Below are positions 1 to 13,159 of a stretch of 64,000 nt of DNA, piece by piece. The position numbers were made by a program, and so were the translations under genes. The first letter of the stretch is position 1, and every line of letters starts with the position of its first letter. The DNA comes from Strobilurus pachycystidiatus (taxonomy: Eukaryota; Basidiomycota; Agaricomycetes; Agaricales; Physalacriaceae): positions 372,001 through 436,000 of the forward strand of contig JAHLMK010000011.1 in NCBI GenBank assembly GCA_019915135.1, written 5' to 3'. The notes under the pieces were generated by a model that was given only the letters and a program-made list of their open reading frames with translations, was not told where the DNA came from and ran no database searches.

Positions 1-645
1 GTGTCCAATCGTTGATCTCGAGTTGTTTGGCGATAGGAACACCACAAAGTACGACAACCTGGAAGTACTGAGTGGCATGCCAGGAGCAGAAGGAGTGTCG
101 CGCACCTGGAAGCCCTGGATGAGATCGACGTTGATTTCCTGTCCCGACGTGCCGCCGAGATTGCGGACGGGAACGTAGGCGTTCAGCTCGGCCAGCCGGG
201 AGACGGTAACTTCGGCGCGAGGCTTGCCGACATCTTCTTGTCGCAAAAAGAACTGGAGACGCGCCTCAGCTGGAAGAGCGACAGCAACGACGAGGGTAAC
301 ACACCTGTGTGCTCAGGTCCTGGATGATGACAGGCTCTGGGTCGTAGATAGTGACTGATTTCACTCCGGCGAGGACGACATCCTTGGCTGGACACAAATC
401 AGTGAGTATGTGGCCGCTGGGCACGCAGACCAGTAGCTTCACCAATTTCGACACCCAGGCCCTGCACGCCGACGATGAGAACGTTAGATGCAGCCATCTT
501 CTTCATTGCCTCGTGGCCCAGAACGTATCTGCGCCGCCATCGTCAATCACGTCGCCGCCGTCGCCACAGAACAAGGTGCTCACAATTGACGCGAATACAG
601 GCCCTCATCGATGGCGGGTTCATCGACGTCCATCTTTGAAGACAT
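1..645 (-). CDS. UBA1: Ubiquitin-activating enzyme E1, 5' part (gene continues beyond left edge)
   Basis: Encodes the N-terminus of the E1 enzyme that adenylates ubiquitin and loads it as a thioester at the start of the ubiquitin cascade. The start is the ATG at 645 ([15 protein letters not shown]), followed by the family-typical LYSRQL, an intron, then [28 protein letters not shown], an intron, [26 protein letters not shown], an intron, and [12 protein letters not shown]. This is the first (inactive) adenylation domain with its Rossmann-like GVQGLG segment. About 130 residues in four to five exons lie here, so the catalytic cysteine and the ubiquitin-fold domain are outside the window. The introns are short with normal GT-AG borders. 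Identification rests on recognisable E1 N-terminal sequence read across the introns. It is unlikely to be the Aos1 or Ula1 paralogue because of the acidic MDVDE leader and the match to full-length E1s. Confidence 0.9.
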
Positions 646-873
646 GGCGGGAGATTAGAGAGAGAGGAAGGAAACTGTAGATGGTGGTTTGTGGAAAGCT
701 GAATTCCAGAGGCAAGCTAGAAACAGCAGCAGTGAATGATGACGGATTTCGTGGCCGAGCTAAGGTAAGCAGGAGAACCGTAGCTCGGCCACCAACTCCG
801 ACCACATGACCGAAAGCGAGAATCTTCGACTCGGGGACTCATCGTGTATAGTTGAGTCGATGCATTAAGATTA

Positions 874-1851
874 CTAGTGTTCTAATGCCTTGTGAATAAG
901 CCTAGCTACCATCCCAGCGCACCGCGCCTGATATATATCCTGACCCTCTGCCAATTCTGCCAGCAAGCTCTGCAACCATCTGTGCCAAATGAAGCGTGGA
1001 ACAAACAGGTTCCACTGCAGGCTCTCTAGGGCCTTGAACTCTTCTGCCCGAGTGACCAAAATCCCCACAGTCGTCGGATTGCTAATCCAAAATCAAATCC
1101 ATGATTCTGAGAGTAGAGCATCCCACTCACAATCGGTCCAACTCCCCTAACCAGTGGCAAACAAGTAGCATCGCGACGTAGAGCGTCTTGACGGCAGTCG
1201 CAACGCACCCAAGACGTTCACAATCTTCCGGCTCATGCTCAGTCTTGTATGGGTCTGGAATCCGCGGATGCATTCGTCGAACATAGTACAGAGCCAAAAA
1301 TACCATTTCGTTCGACGGTGAAAGTTTAACGAGGATGCTCAAGATTTTGCCTCTCAACTCTACGAGTATGCGGTCTTCTGTGTTCAGTACTAAGAAGATA
1401 TTCGCGCGTAAAAGGAAACAGAACACGTACGGGGACGCGTCGCGCTGGAGTCCGACAATCTGCACCGTCGCATATACCGTGCCATCCATGAAGCTAGGCA
1501 AATGCTATCGTCACCCTGGCGGCCATGCGCCTGACTTGACAGTCCTAGCTGTAGTGCACTTGAAGAAAGAGGTCAGTTGTTTGTGAGTCAGAGCCCATCT
1601 AAACTCAACTGGTATTCCTGTGGGGTAGATTTGACGCCGGTTGGCTCCCGCAGAGGTATGGCGCACGGCCCTGCTTTCGGTAGCTTATTCTCATGCCTCA
1701 ACCCATGCACAAAGTACTGTTTGTTTTGGGGAGCAACAGAATTAACCACAAAGACAGCCGATGTAGGATTCTCGGGGTCAGAAATCACGACGCGGCGCAT
1801 GGGAAGTCTGGATTGGGGATTTTTTGAGCTGGTGGTGGCGAGGGAAGACAT
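874..1851 (-). CDS. Cyclin-like protein (cyclin-box fold)
   Basis: Minus-strand spliced gene. The chosen start is the ATG at 1851 (MSSLATTSSKNPQSR). The middle exon carries a helix-rich segment, EMVFLALYYVRRMHP followed by AVKTLYVAMLLVCHWLG, and after an intron (about 1079-1127, acceptor just before the codons NPTTVGILVT) the last exon reads EEFKALESLQWNLFVPRF then IWHRWLQSLL. This pattern, a conserved basic/hydrophobic helix followed by a LE-x-LxW-x-L helix and WL, is that of a cyclin N-terminal box. It would bind a cyclin-dependent kinase, but which one cannot be told. Frame changes show at least two introns; the one near 1390-1430 is uncertain, because the frame is open through it. The gene is tail-to-head with UBA1 and follows Cactin on the same strand. 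Another helical-repeat protein remains possible. Confidence 0.5.
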
Positions 1852-2088
1852 GGGGGATATATTGAGAGGTGTTGTCCACTCAACCAATCCGTCAGCTTAT
1901 AAGTAGTCGAACAAAGAAGGGGTCGCGGGCCTGCACCATTGTTGATCGCCGACAAAGGTTTCCATACGCGGCGGACAATGGTCACTTGCCTAAGAGAATC
2001 GCATGTAGACTCGATGATTCACATCCGACAGTCTCACGATGACCAGTCAATCCTCCATCAATATATATTGTACACTGATAGTATATCA

Positions 2089-4521
2089 TCATTTGCGATA
2101 GAACTGGTGGCTTTACATTAGAATGTTGACAGCTTGTAATGGACACGGAACTTACATTTCGTCGGTAGTTGAACCAAAGGGAAAGACAGCCTCGATCAAA
2201 GCTACTCCGGAAGCCACTGCAACGCGAGTCAGCCCAAGCGTCGGAGAGGAGTGTACTTTCCATACCGTTTATGAGAAAATTCCCACTCTCTATTGACGAT
2301 CCTAAACGCGATATCTTCATAGGGAGGACCCGCAGTGAAGTGTAGGAGCACTGTGTCTTCGTTGCCGGGCTCCTTGACAATCTTGTACGTGGGTGCTTTC
2401 GACTTGTCGATGAGATCAGGGTAGAAAATGTTGAACTGGAGCATGGATAAGCCTGGAGTACCAGACTGATCAAAAGGCCTACCTTGTAGCCTTGGACAAC
2501 CTTTGGCGGCGGGTTGTCGGTGCTGATACAACCTCAGTATGCGCACATGGAGGAAAAGATGATAAATGCGTACTCGTAATGCGTCTGGTTGTACTTGTTC
2601 CACTCATAACCAGTATGCACACGGTTGAAGTAACGGGGTTTTCTGGGTCGGTACTTGTCTTCCCAGTTGTACGAGGTTGGGTTGACGATATCCTCCTCCA
2701 TGTTGAAGAGCTCTTCCTCTTCTTCCAGTTCTCGCTCCGCCTCAGCCCGATAGAGAGCTTCCGAAGCAAGATCGGCATTGCTAGGTGCTTCTTCGTCCGG
2801 TATTTCGACCATTTGCTGAACAGGTTTGGCGACGAATCTAGAAGCAGCGACGGCTCTCCGTCTCTCAAGCTACGAAAGCAACGTTGAACAGCCACCATTG
2901 TGTGCCAGTGATGAAAACGCACCAACGCGCGTAGATCTTCCTTTGCGGTTATAATATCGATTTCACGTTCTTCCGGGGACAGTTTGGTGATGTCGATTAG
3001 CGGCGGATCCATAGATGGATCCCATTTCTCAGCGTCTTCGTCGTCCGCGCTGTCGGGTGCTGCCGGTCCGGAGTCAGCGTCTTTTGGTATCCAGGGCTTG
3101 ACCGAAGCAATTTCGGCAACGCCAGCGAGCAGTTCCTCCTGCGCTTGTAGAGCTTCATCTCGTTGTCGTTTCCGCAGTTGCTCGAGACGATTCCGAACGA
3201 CGACCTCATGAAAGCTCTTCAGCTTGGCCTGTTGGACAGCAGTTAGTTTGAGAATGGGGTAAGAGAACAAAGACCGTACCTTTGCTTTCCAAACCAAGAG
3301 CTTCTTCAACAAGTTCTCCCAGTAGTCGTTATCGATTGGCTCCCCACTTGTCAGCTTGCTTTGAACCTGACGCTGGAGGGAGACGAGGTCGTCGTACGAT
3401 TTACCTGAAAGGAGTCTAGCAATATCACCTTCAACTGCAGCGGCCGCTTCGAATCCAAAGCGATCGTTCGCTTTGACCTTGTCGAGGTGATCTTTACAGA
3501 CGACCATCATATGCTGCACAGGGTAAGGACGCTGTAAAAACGATCACGGGGAACAACTCTTACCGTCCAGAAGTCGATATTGACATCCTCTTGCTCTAGG
3601 GTCAGATACCGTTCAATATCGTTATGCAGTTCTTCGACCTGGTCATTCGTTAAATTCTGTTGAAACGGTGAGCACGGATGTAAGGAGTGGAAGCAAGCCA
3701 GACGAACGTCGAAGATGTTGTAAGGCTCATCCAGGTCGATTTCTAAACCAGCATCTTCCTCCTTGTTGTCCTCATCCTCGTCGGGGGGGTTGACGTATTT
3801 GAGGTTGAGGGCGAGAAAGTCGATAGCCTTGGCGCGCTTCTCTTGAATCCGGATGGCAGCGCGTTTGCGCTCCTGGTCGAGCCTAAAGTCGCCTTCCTTG
3901 GCCAGCCATTCTGACATCTGGGCAGACTCTTGGAGGCGCTGCATGCGGAGCTCTTCCTCCTCGCGCAGTCTCTGATCGGCCTCGCGTTCGGCGCGGCGGC
4001 GGTTGAGACGCTCGAGCTCCTCCTTTGCTTCCTGACGGCGAATGGCATCGCGGCGCTGCGAGTCGGCGAGCGACATGCCTGTCTTGCGTTCCTTTTCGTT
4101 CTTCTTGTGCCATCTGAACTGCTGGCCAAGGTTGACGTCGTGGAAGGGGTTGTCCGTCGCACTGTACACGCTGAGCTCAGCGACCTGGCGTGCTTCTTCC
4201 TCCTCCTTGATGCGCTTCTTCTCTGCTTTACGGGCTTTGCGCTCCTCCGACTTGTCTCGCTTGCGTCTGGCCTGGGATGAGCGCTGGAAATGGTACAGAT
4301 CTGAGTACACACCGTTTCTTGCGTTCTCTGCTGTCGCTTCTGTCCCTTCGACGCCCGCCGCTGTCTTCTCTGTCTTGGCTCCTACTTCGGTGTCGTTTGT
4401 GCCTGTCATCGCGGTCGTCGTCTCTGTGTGACCGTTCACGGTGCGACCTGTCGCGGTCGCGGCCGCTTTCTCGCACGCTGTCGTCGCGTCTCCTTCGGGG
4501 CGAGGGCGAGCGAGCAGACAT
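2089..4521 (-). CDS. CAY1: Cactin, spliceosome-associated factor
   Basis: Cactin proteins join the late spliceosome and affect fidelity of mRNA splicing; the S. pombe homologue is Cay1. The start at 4521 opens an arginine/serine-rich N-terminus (MSARSPSPRRRRDDS...), followed by a charged coiled coil of Glu/Arg/Lys with several DNPF- and GQQF-like family segments (around 4130), the mid domain (around 2480-3520, SGEPIDNDYWENLLKKLL) and the highly conserved C-terminal domain: RVHTGYEWNKYNQTHY, FNIFYPDLIDKSKAPTY, then AGPPYEDIAFRIVNREWEF. Splicing out introns at about 2217-2265 and 2104-2155 gives the classic end GFRSSFDRGCLSLWFNYRR plus NFYRK and a stop at 2089, which fixes the 3' end. The protein is intron-rich. 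It shares a 191 bp divergent promoter with the ClpX gene. Confidence 0.93.
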
Positions 4522-4712
4522 GTTGGTGGAAGATGGACAAAGTCCGGGCTCCGGTCCGATCGAGCCGCCATTTGGCGGCTCGTCTCGGAGCAGGTCCCTG
4601 GCAGGTCCTCACCTGTTCTCTCACTCATCACCACCGTCAACGACCACGACGGTCGCGACGGCGCGGAAAGGCGACGAGATTAGTACTCCGCGATATACAG
4701 CTACATAACGCT
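4522..4712. promoter_or_regulatory. Shared divergent promoter between Cactin and ClpX genes
   Basis: The start codons of Cactin (minus, 4521) and ClpX (plus, 4713) are separated by 191 bp that must contain both promoters and both 5' untranslated regions. No clear TATA box is seen. The region includes a GC-rich part and an ACGACC-like repeat near 4636-4660. The role is inferred from geometry only. Confidence 0.5.
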
Positions 4713-6870
4713 ATGCTAGGAGTAGTGCGCCGCTCATCCGCCAGACGCTGTCTGCTCGTCAATACTCGTGGCTACCCGACTCAGGCCGCCGCCGCCGATC
4801 GACCAACGGACAGCGGTCACGACGAACCCTACCAGTCTGCACACACTGGCTTTCGGGCTGACGCCATCACGCCCCGCCGGGTAGCGCTCAATCCCAGTGA
4901 CTGTATAGTATCCATTGTTGACTGATTGATCAGCTAGTCGAATATCTGGACCAATTCGTTGTCGGGCAAGAGAATGCAAAGAAAGTTCTTTCCGTTGCGT
5001 GCGTAGCTCGCCGTGGCGTTTCAGTTAGCGGTATCTCACTGTCTTCAAGTGTGTTCAATCATTACAACCGAGTGAGGGCCAATCACGAAGCCACCCGTAT
5101 CTTCCATCGTCGAGCACATGAATACGGTCCACACCCTCGTGCGCATTCCTCTACTGTTTTGTCGTACCACAGCCTCAAATACTGCACTTTTAGCAGACGC
5201 TGGTGTGTATCAGGCAAGCGTCAAACCCATCCGGAAACCTTTGAATCCCCCGAATCTCTTCCCTGCCCGTCCAATACCTCTGTTTGAGAAGAGTAATGTG
5301 CTGGTCATGTCAGATTCGTCTGTGTTTTGTACGATTCTCTATTCATCTACTTACAGTGGTCCGACTGGATCTGGAAAGACTCTTCTTGCCCGAACATTGG
5401 CGCACGTCTTGGATGTTCCATTCTCCGTTAGCGACGCGACGACGTTTACACAGGTGCGTTTTCATCACTCGTATCTTGTCCAGCGATCTGACAGGACACT
5501 CAGGCGGGATGTTAGTGACCAGCTTGATCATGCGACTCGTCTCTTATGACAATGTTTAGATGTCGGCGAGGATGTGGACATGGCCATACACCGACTGGTG
5601 AGTATCATCGCTCTTCGTTGTGGTGATTCTGATCTCGCTTCTGTAGTTGCAAGATGCACATTACGATCCGGTCCGTGCCAGTATGGGCATCGTCTATATC
5701 GATGAAATAGACAAGATCGCCCGCAAGAGCGGTTCAAGCATGGAAGCAGCGCGGGACGTGTCCGGAGAAGGCGTCCAGCAAGCTCTGCTTCGAATGATGG
5801 AAGGCTCTGTGGTCTCTGTCCAACCGAAAGGCGGCGAGGTCTATGCGTCACCTTCAGCCAGTTCAGGAGGACCTAATGTGCAGCCTGCGCGTTCGTGCTC
5901 AAAATCTTCTCCCCCCTCGTCACTCTCAAGTATTCCACAGCCTCGAAGAATGACACATACCTGATCGATACATCGAATGTCTTGTTCATCGTCAGCGGGG
6001 CCTTTGTGGGTCTCGACAAGATAGTCAAGCACCGGGTGTCAAAAGCTGTATGTCCTTTGACATCTCGTCATATCTCGCTTACAGTTTGGGTAGTCCATCG
6101 GGTTTACACCATCGTCTTCTGACCAGTCAAATCCCTTACCCTTCTTCACTCCCAATCGAAAGAATACTTCAAACGTTCTGGAACTAGTCGAAACGCCAGG
6201 TGTGCACACATTCAAAGCTATTCACTACCAGAACTAACTTAGTACCCGCTCCTCAGATCTAGTTCAATTCGGGTTCGTTCGCTTCACTCCCTCCTTCTTT
6301 CCACTCCCAACTCAAAACCGCGGTCCAGTTTCATTCCAGAGTTCATTTCACGTTTGCCGTCTGTTACGACCTTGGCGCCTCTGACAATCCCAGATTTGCG
6401 GCGCATCTTGACAGAGGTGAAAGGATCGCTAATGTCGCAGTATCAGTCTCTATTCAATTACTCGGGAATTGAGCTGAGGTTTACGAGTGCGGCAACCGAT
6501 GAGGTGTGTCGGAAAGCTGCTAACAAGGGCGGAGGTGCGCGGGGCTTGAAAAGCATCATGGAGGACGTGCTGTTGGATGCCATGTATGAGACTCCGTAAG
6601 TATGAGGGGGATGCACTTACCTGTCCGTCATGCTGACTTGTCCTTTTTTCCGTAGTGGATCTGTAAGAAATTCAGCACGTTGGTTACGCGAGCGAACTAA
6701 CCATATTCCTGCAGGAGTTCCGACATGTACTTATAACGGAGGATACGGTCAAGGGCAATGCGGAGGCGATCTACTGGAAGCAGGGTGGTGCAGTCGCATT
6801 TCTCAAGGCGTGGTCGATAGCGGAGTCGGAATACAGCGAACGCATGAAACGTGAAAAGGGACTGTTTTGA
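4713..6870 (+). CDS. MCX1: Mitochondrial ClpX-type AAA+ unfoldase
   Basis: ClpX unfolds proteins in the mitochondrial matrix, alone or feeding ClpP. The N-terminus [16 protein letters not shown] is basic and amphipathic, as in matrix presequences; the bacterial zinc-binding domain is absent, as in fungal Mcx1. Seen in order across short introns: [30 protein letters not shown], the Walker [31 protein letters not shown], Walker [44 protein letters not shown], a SIGF tetrapeptide (6094-6105), [11 protein letters not shown] and the sensor-2 segment [13 protein letters not shown]. The stop is at 6868-6870. The retained IGF tripeptide is the ClpP-docking loop of bacterial ClpX. HslU is excluded by VGEDVD and the EFISRLP context. 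The first intron (about 4890-4930) is uncertain at its donor. Confidence 0.92.
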
Positions 6871-7161
6871 ACATTGTAGTCTATAGGGACATAGGATGGA
6901 TTGTAGACATAGTGTACCTCTATGTAATGAACTTTATGACTAGGGGTGCTGATTTCCTAGTCTTCATTAGAATGTCTAGGTTCTTCCTATCGCGATCCCC
7001 TCACAGTGGTGATTGAACCTGTAGGCATTTATTTGCTACAGTGTTTCATGGTCGAAGGTGGCCGGGCAAGCCATGATTCGAAGGGCAGGCGATGTCCTTA
7101 TTTGGGTTTCTGAAGCTGCCACGACTGACCATCACGACCATTCTCCAAAATACTTACTGCC

Positions 7162-7942
7162 ATGCTCGGCGCCCGGTTCTCGCTTTTCCTCTTCATATAT
7201 GCCGCCCATGCACACATGGTCGATGTCCTCGCCGGGCGCAAGGAGTGCTTTTTCGAGGACCTGCATAAACAAGACAAGGTGCGCGCGGCTGCAGTGCCTT
7301 GTGTCTTCGTCTGCTGAATCTCGCCCAGATGACCGTCACGTACCAGGTCGGAGGCGGCGGCCACCTTGATATAGATTTCTGGGTAATGGAGCCTGCACTG
7401 TATCGGAGAACCAACGTTGATGGCCCCTACAGCTATCGGACCCTTCAGAGAAAGTACTGGGAAAGCATATCAAGCAGACAACGGGGACGCTCTCAATCAC
7501 GGCGGAAAAGGACGGGCGATACGAATACTGCTTCTCGAACCAGATGAGTGCCATCGCGGACAAGCTAGTGAGGTGCGTGCATGATAGGTCGCGTCTATTC
7601 GAGGCTCATTGTCGGCCAGCTTCAACGTGCACGGCATAATATACGTTGGCGACGACGACGTTGTTGCTCCCATAGAGCGGGAGATACGCACGCTGGCAAG
7701 CGGGCTGACCTCGGTCAAAGACGAGCAGGAGTACATTGTTGTGCGCGAACGGACACACCGCAACACCGCCGAGTCGACCAATTCGCGCGTAAAGTGGTGG
7801 TCCATCGTGCAGGCCATCGTTCTCTTCTCTGTTGTTGCATGGCAGGTATACTATCTCAAGGTAAGCTCGCCCTTATTTTGCAAGCCCTATATTTTCTCAT
7901 TTTTGCATGCAGTCATTCTTCGAGGTCAAACGTGTAATTTGA
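7162..7942 (+). CDS. p24/EMP24 family cargo receptor (GOLD domain)
   Basis: p24 proteins cycle between ER and Golgi in COPII and COPI vesicles and help load cargo such as GPI-anchored proteins. Five exons (7162-7278, 7329-7382, 7433-7572, 7620-7860, 7913-7942) sum to 582 nt, a 193-residue protein, which is the normal p24 size. It has a signal peptide (MLGARFSLFLFIYAAHAH), a GOLD domain beginning with KECFFEDL and TVTYQVGGGGHLDIDFW, GRYEYCFSN, a lumenal coiled coil (EREIRTLASGL...NTAESTNSRV), one transmembrane helix (WWSIVQAIVLFSVVAWQVYYL) and the cytosolic tail KSFFEVKRVI. The FF plus basic pair and the hydrophobic end are the family's COPII/COPI sorting signals. The two GOLD-domain cysteines are present. 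The subfamily (alpha to delta) was not determined. Confidence 0.93.
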
Positions 7943-8562
7943 TGCAGCTAATACACCCTTCTGGATTCTACACTTGCGGGCGCCGTTATCCGCGCCATGA
8001 AAGTATTCTCGCAATTCTACTGGACCCCGACTGTAGACAACTAGAGCGTCCATTGCATTGCTCTAAAGGCATCCTGGTTAGATGGTGCAGCGCAACAGAC
8101 CTTGGAGCGTCTGCGAGGCGTCGCGTCACCACTACTGTATTTCACCGTTCACCGCAAACCGAATGTCACCCGTCCAAAACATGTTTCTATTCTTCACAGC
8201 TACTCTCTGCCAAATGTAAATCTGCTAACGACTGAGAAGCTTTATGGGATTTCTGACGGCTTGAGCGTTCAGGTCATGCAGCTCGCCCACCCTCCCAGTC
8301 TCGAAACCATGAGTCCGTTCGACTTGCCAACAGCCTCTTCAACATGTTCTGCATGATACTATGTCAAAACTCTCCTTCAACCTACTGTTTTGAAAGTGTA
8401 CGCGCATGCGGTGTACAAATTTGTAGGCCCTCCAGTGTGGATTGCCGCCCTCTTGACAAGCAAAGCAAGCACATATTGATGACACTGTCATGTACCTTCT
8501 GTATCCGTGGAGCGACTCTAGAGTTACTAATACCGTTCCATACTAATGCTCCTCTCTTCAAA
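7943..8562. other. Intergenic, no gene recognised
   Basis: This is the shared 3' region of the p24 gene and the convergent TPT1 gene. Short open stretches exist but none shows a domain, splice logic or start context I can support. Confidence 0.6.
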
Positions 8563-9548
8563 CTATTCTGGATCCCTATCCAGTGGTATTTCTTTGATTT
8601 TACGTGCGACCTTCTCCACACGATGAAAGTGTTTTGGAAGTAGAAACCCGTTTTCGTTGCCGGGTGTGAGTACCACGCCGTTCTTGGACAAGAAGAATCT
8701 CACGCCGTCGTCCATCGCACTACGTACGTCGATGTAGATGAGAACGCGGGCCGATTGCCGTATTCCTGTTGCAAAATTACCAACTCGAGTGTCAATGGCT
8801 GTAGACTTGACTTGCCGCTAATGACGCCGTCCTCCTGGAAGCCTCTAGCAAAATGGATGTGGTTTCGTTGCATGCGACTAATGCCTTGTTCGGCTGTAGA
8901 AATTTAGACGCGTTGCACACAATCAGGAGAAATGAATGAACCAATTTTGGGCCATGCTTGGAGTGTTGTACCGTGTATCACAGTCGGCAACTCCACCGCA
9001 CTGAATATCGGTTCAAGGTCAATAGCAACTTCCTAACTGGAGCCTAAGCACAATCAATACACGACGATACACTTGCACGTACCGACATACTGTGCCCTTG
9101 GTTGGCGCGTATCCACCAAACACCTTTCATCGACCCGTCCTCAGCAAACATATGATATCGGCCCTTTGCGTCGCGCCGCACGATTTCTTGCAGCGCCTCA
9201 AGGTCGACGCTTCTCATGTGTGGATGACTGAGCTTTTGGGGATCGGACACAACACCAGGAGACAATCTTCGGCCGCCTCACCAGATCCCGCACGCGCACG
9301 TATCCATCCGGTCGCATCTTCAAGCCCTGGTCTTCGCCACCGTGGCGCAGTAGATAAGAGAGCGTCCGCGAAAGGACAATGCGAGGCTTGTCCGGGCCTT
9401 GACCGCGCTTCGTTCCTTGGTATGCTGTCTTGCGGCGGGGTATCCCGCGCTCGGGAACCGCTCCTGCTGCGGGGACCGCCGTTGTTGCCATTGTTCTGTA
9501 CGCTGAGGATGTCGCAGCGAGACATTGTTGGATCAGTGACCGTTGCAT
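8563..9548 (-). CDS. TPT1: tRNA 2'-phosphotransferase
   Basis: Tpt1/KptA removes the 2'-phosphate left at the splice junction after tRNA ligation, transferring it to NAD+. Exon 1 starts at 9548 (MQRSLIQQCLAATSS; a second ATG, MATTAVPAAG, lies 20 residues in) and contains LSRTLSYLLRHG, GLKMRPDGYVRVRDLV. The next exon has LEALQEIVRRDAKGRYHMF and WIRANQGHSM, a conserved NAD/RNA-binding segment. The last exons give IYIDVRSAMDDGVRFFLSKNG, then VVLTPGNENGFLLPKHF and a stop at 8563-8565. The catalytic Arg and His of the RHG and the QGHS motifs are present. Frame shifts at about 9230, 9060 and 8780-8950 mark short introns. The first ATG could add a mitochondrial leader, and the second would give the cytosolic or nuclear form; which is used cannot be decided here. 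Confidence 0.92.
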
Positions 9549-10282
9549 GAAGAGAAGTTATAACCCTAACCCCAGGTGTTATTCTATCGTAGATCTATAT
9601 AACGAAATTCTCCATCACGAATGGTTATGTATGTGTACTGAATAGTTCCTGCAAAGTCAGCTTCATTGATCCCGATATAGTGATCACGACAGAGATAGTC
9701 TGAGCAGTCAAAAGCATTGACACTAGGAGATGAAGTTTTGGTTCCAGTCATGGTTCGACGAAGGGAAGGAGGGAAGTCCAAGCCTCAGGCTGGCGCTGAC
9801 AGTTCATCGAGCAGTAGACGACTTGGAGGCAGGCGCTGCACCGGTGACAGAAAGAGGACAATGACGCGCTAACGACAGTGATGATTGAGGTTCATGAACA
9901 AGGGGACGTTCTTGGAGGATCCTGATGAAACTGGTTCACTTTCCAGTACTTACTTATTCCAGGCTTAGTTACTGCTGTGTACCAGCTACGCCGCTCGGAG
10001 CTCCAGCTGACACTGGATCCGCCTCTGAGACCAGATCTGGTTATGCCCGCATCTCTCCGCCTAGTTACAGTGGCCACACAACTGATGAGCTGCACAGCGC
10101 GCTGCGATGGCACACCGATATGCCTATATCTCGCCGTTGGATACAAATCCGTTGCATCAGCCAACCATCCGCTTCGCATCAATTATAAATTACGCCAACA
10201 TAAAGAAGGACCGTTCACGAGACTGGATTGTCTTCACATTCCTTCCGCAAAGCAGAGTCGTCCGTGACGGTACACTGCTGCG
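9549..10282. other. Intergenic, possible unrecognised upstream exon
   Basis: This 734 bp stretch separates TPT1 and the membrane protein gene, both transcribed outward. A short open stretch from the ATG at 9925 exists on the plus strand, but no signal peptide or splice chain linking it to the downstream gene could be confirmed. Confidence 0.5.
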
Positions 10283-11439
10283 ATGACCATTGGGAGCTGG
10301 GTCTCTACTCTGTCCTTCTTAAGGAAAACCATTGCGGTGCTTGGCCACCCTATCGAGCCTCCTGGACAGATGCTTTTCATTCGAGACGACGCACCGTGAG
10401 ACGACTTGACACTGTTGAATCGGATTCGGCTTTTGACGATGTTTTCAGATCCACCCAAAGCCACGATACTGGGCAGTCATTCATGGAGGTCTCATCGGAG
10501 ATGTCCAGAGTAGGCGCTATCGTCGTCGGCGTGCTTGGAGGCGTCTGCGCACTGCTTCTCGGTCTTACCATTTGGGTATTCTGTCGACGTCGGAAACTGG
10601 CTCTTCACCCAGAGGCTGGGATGGACACACAATTGGAGGAGAAGTCGCAGTCTTCGACCTCCACTAGTCACCCCTCATGTATTGAGTCCATTCTTGCTGT
10701 CTTCCGCAAGGCTCCTGTTCCCAGCTCTCGCATTGCCCCACCAACAGGTCCATCCGAAAGGCAGGACCCTTCTGTGTTTAAAGGCTTTCATCGCGCTGAG
10801 AATGTTCTCAGCATATCTCGCCCGAAGCCGGCCCGAGTGCCATCCCCACCCTTTCCTTTCGGTACATCGAAACGATCCCCCGATCAGGCTTTCCTTGTCA
10901 TTCCAACGACAGAAGGCTCCACGAGGAGCGAGCCATTCATCCTCCCAGCCACTGCTAGAGATAGAGGCGGCAGGCGAAAAATTCAAATCCCCCCTCAGGC
11001 CGTCATGATCTCTCCCATCTCTAGAGAAAAGACCTATAAAGTCAGCCTCTCCGACGATACATCCTCCAGCCCCCGGTCTGAGGAAGTGCTTGAAAGCCTC
11101 CCCAGACTGTCCAAGATATTGCCTCCGCTGCCACCTTTGAGTCGCAGCGGGGGCAGCAGCAACTCAGGTAGTACTCGTCGCCCCCTTCCAAGTCCCCCCG
11201 ACGGTGCTGAACACATCCCACGTAGGGTGGCGAAGCAGGTTGCTTTTGCGGGGATTGAAACGATAGCTGGTCCTTCAAGGAAGAAATCGTCGGCCTCCAC
11301 TCGTTCCAACGCGTCTTCCATGAGGGCAGAGACCATGTGGCGGGACATAGAAGAGCTTCGCAAAGAGGTTAGATTTCTCAGTAGATATGTTATATCCGGC
11401 CGGAGTTCGCCTCCACCAGTATATGGGCAGTTTCCCTAG
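10283..11439 (+). CDS. Single-pass membrane protein with long low-complexity cytoplasmic tail
   Basis: No known function recognised. Two exons (10283-10395 and 10449-11439) joined through a 53 bp GT-AG intron give a 367-residue protein; the join restores one frame (DDAP then STQSHDTGQSF). One transmembrane helix lies at about residues 59-81 (VGAIVVGVLGGVCALLLGL), followed by the stop-transfer cluster CRRRK. The rest is Ser/Pro-rich with PPLPPLSRSGG and SSPPPVYGQFP, ending in a short helical segment EELRKEVRFLSRY. The layout (short outer part, helix, long disordered Pro-rich tail) is common among basidiomycete membrane anchors with possible SH3 or WW ligands. An extra 5' exon may be missing, because the outer part is short and lacks a clear signal peptide. 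Confidence 0.65.
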
Positions 11440-11524
11440 TAGAATCGTAACTTATGCACATAGCCTCGAAAAGTGCAATAGATTTGTTCTTCGACCGACA
11501 TCGAAGCGGCTACACAGAAATCAA

Positions 11525-13130
<1,606 letters not shown>

Positions 13131-13159
13131 CAGCACGTGACCTACAACGCGCTTTATTT
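13131..13159. promoter_or_regulatory. Very short divergent gap with CACGTG palindrome
   Basis: Only 29 bp separate the outermost ATGs of LYS12 (minus) and CDT2 (plus). The palindrome CACGTG is at 13134-13139, followed by AC. This is the consensus core for Cbf1-like and other bHLH activators in fungi. If the downstream ATGs are the real starts the usable promoter is 134 bp. Confidence 0.45.

Noticed and set aside
1381..1440. An intron in the cyclin-like gene with GTACGT and TTAG borders.
   Set aside because: Neither possible acceptor restores the downstream frame, so the frame was left open through it.
3930..4431. Open stretches on the plus strand across the Cactin gene.
   Set aside because: They are antisense to the charged coiled-coil region of Cactin and read as Leu/Ala/Ser-rich low complexity, the typical shadow of Glu/Arg-rich codons.
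9561..9572. A telomere-like CCCTAACCCC string.
   Set aside because: A single partial unit without tandem repeats; no sign of a chromosome end.
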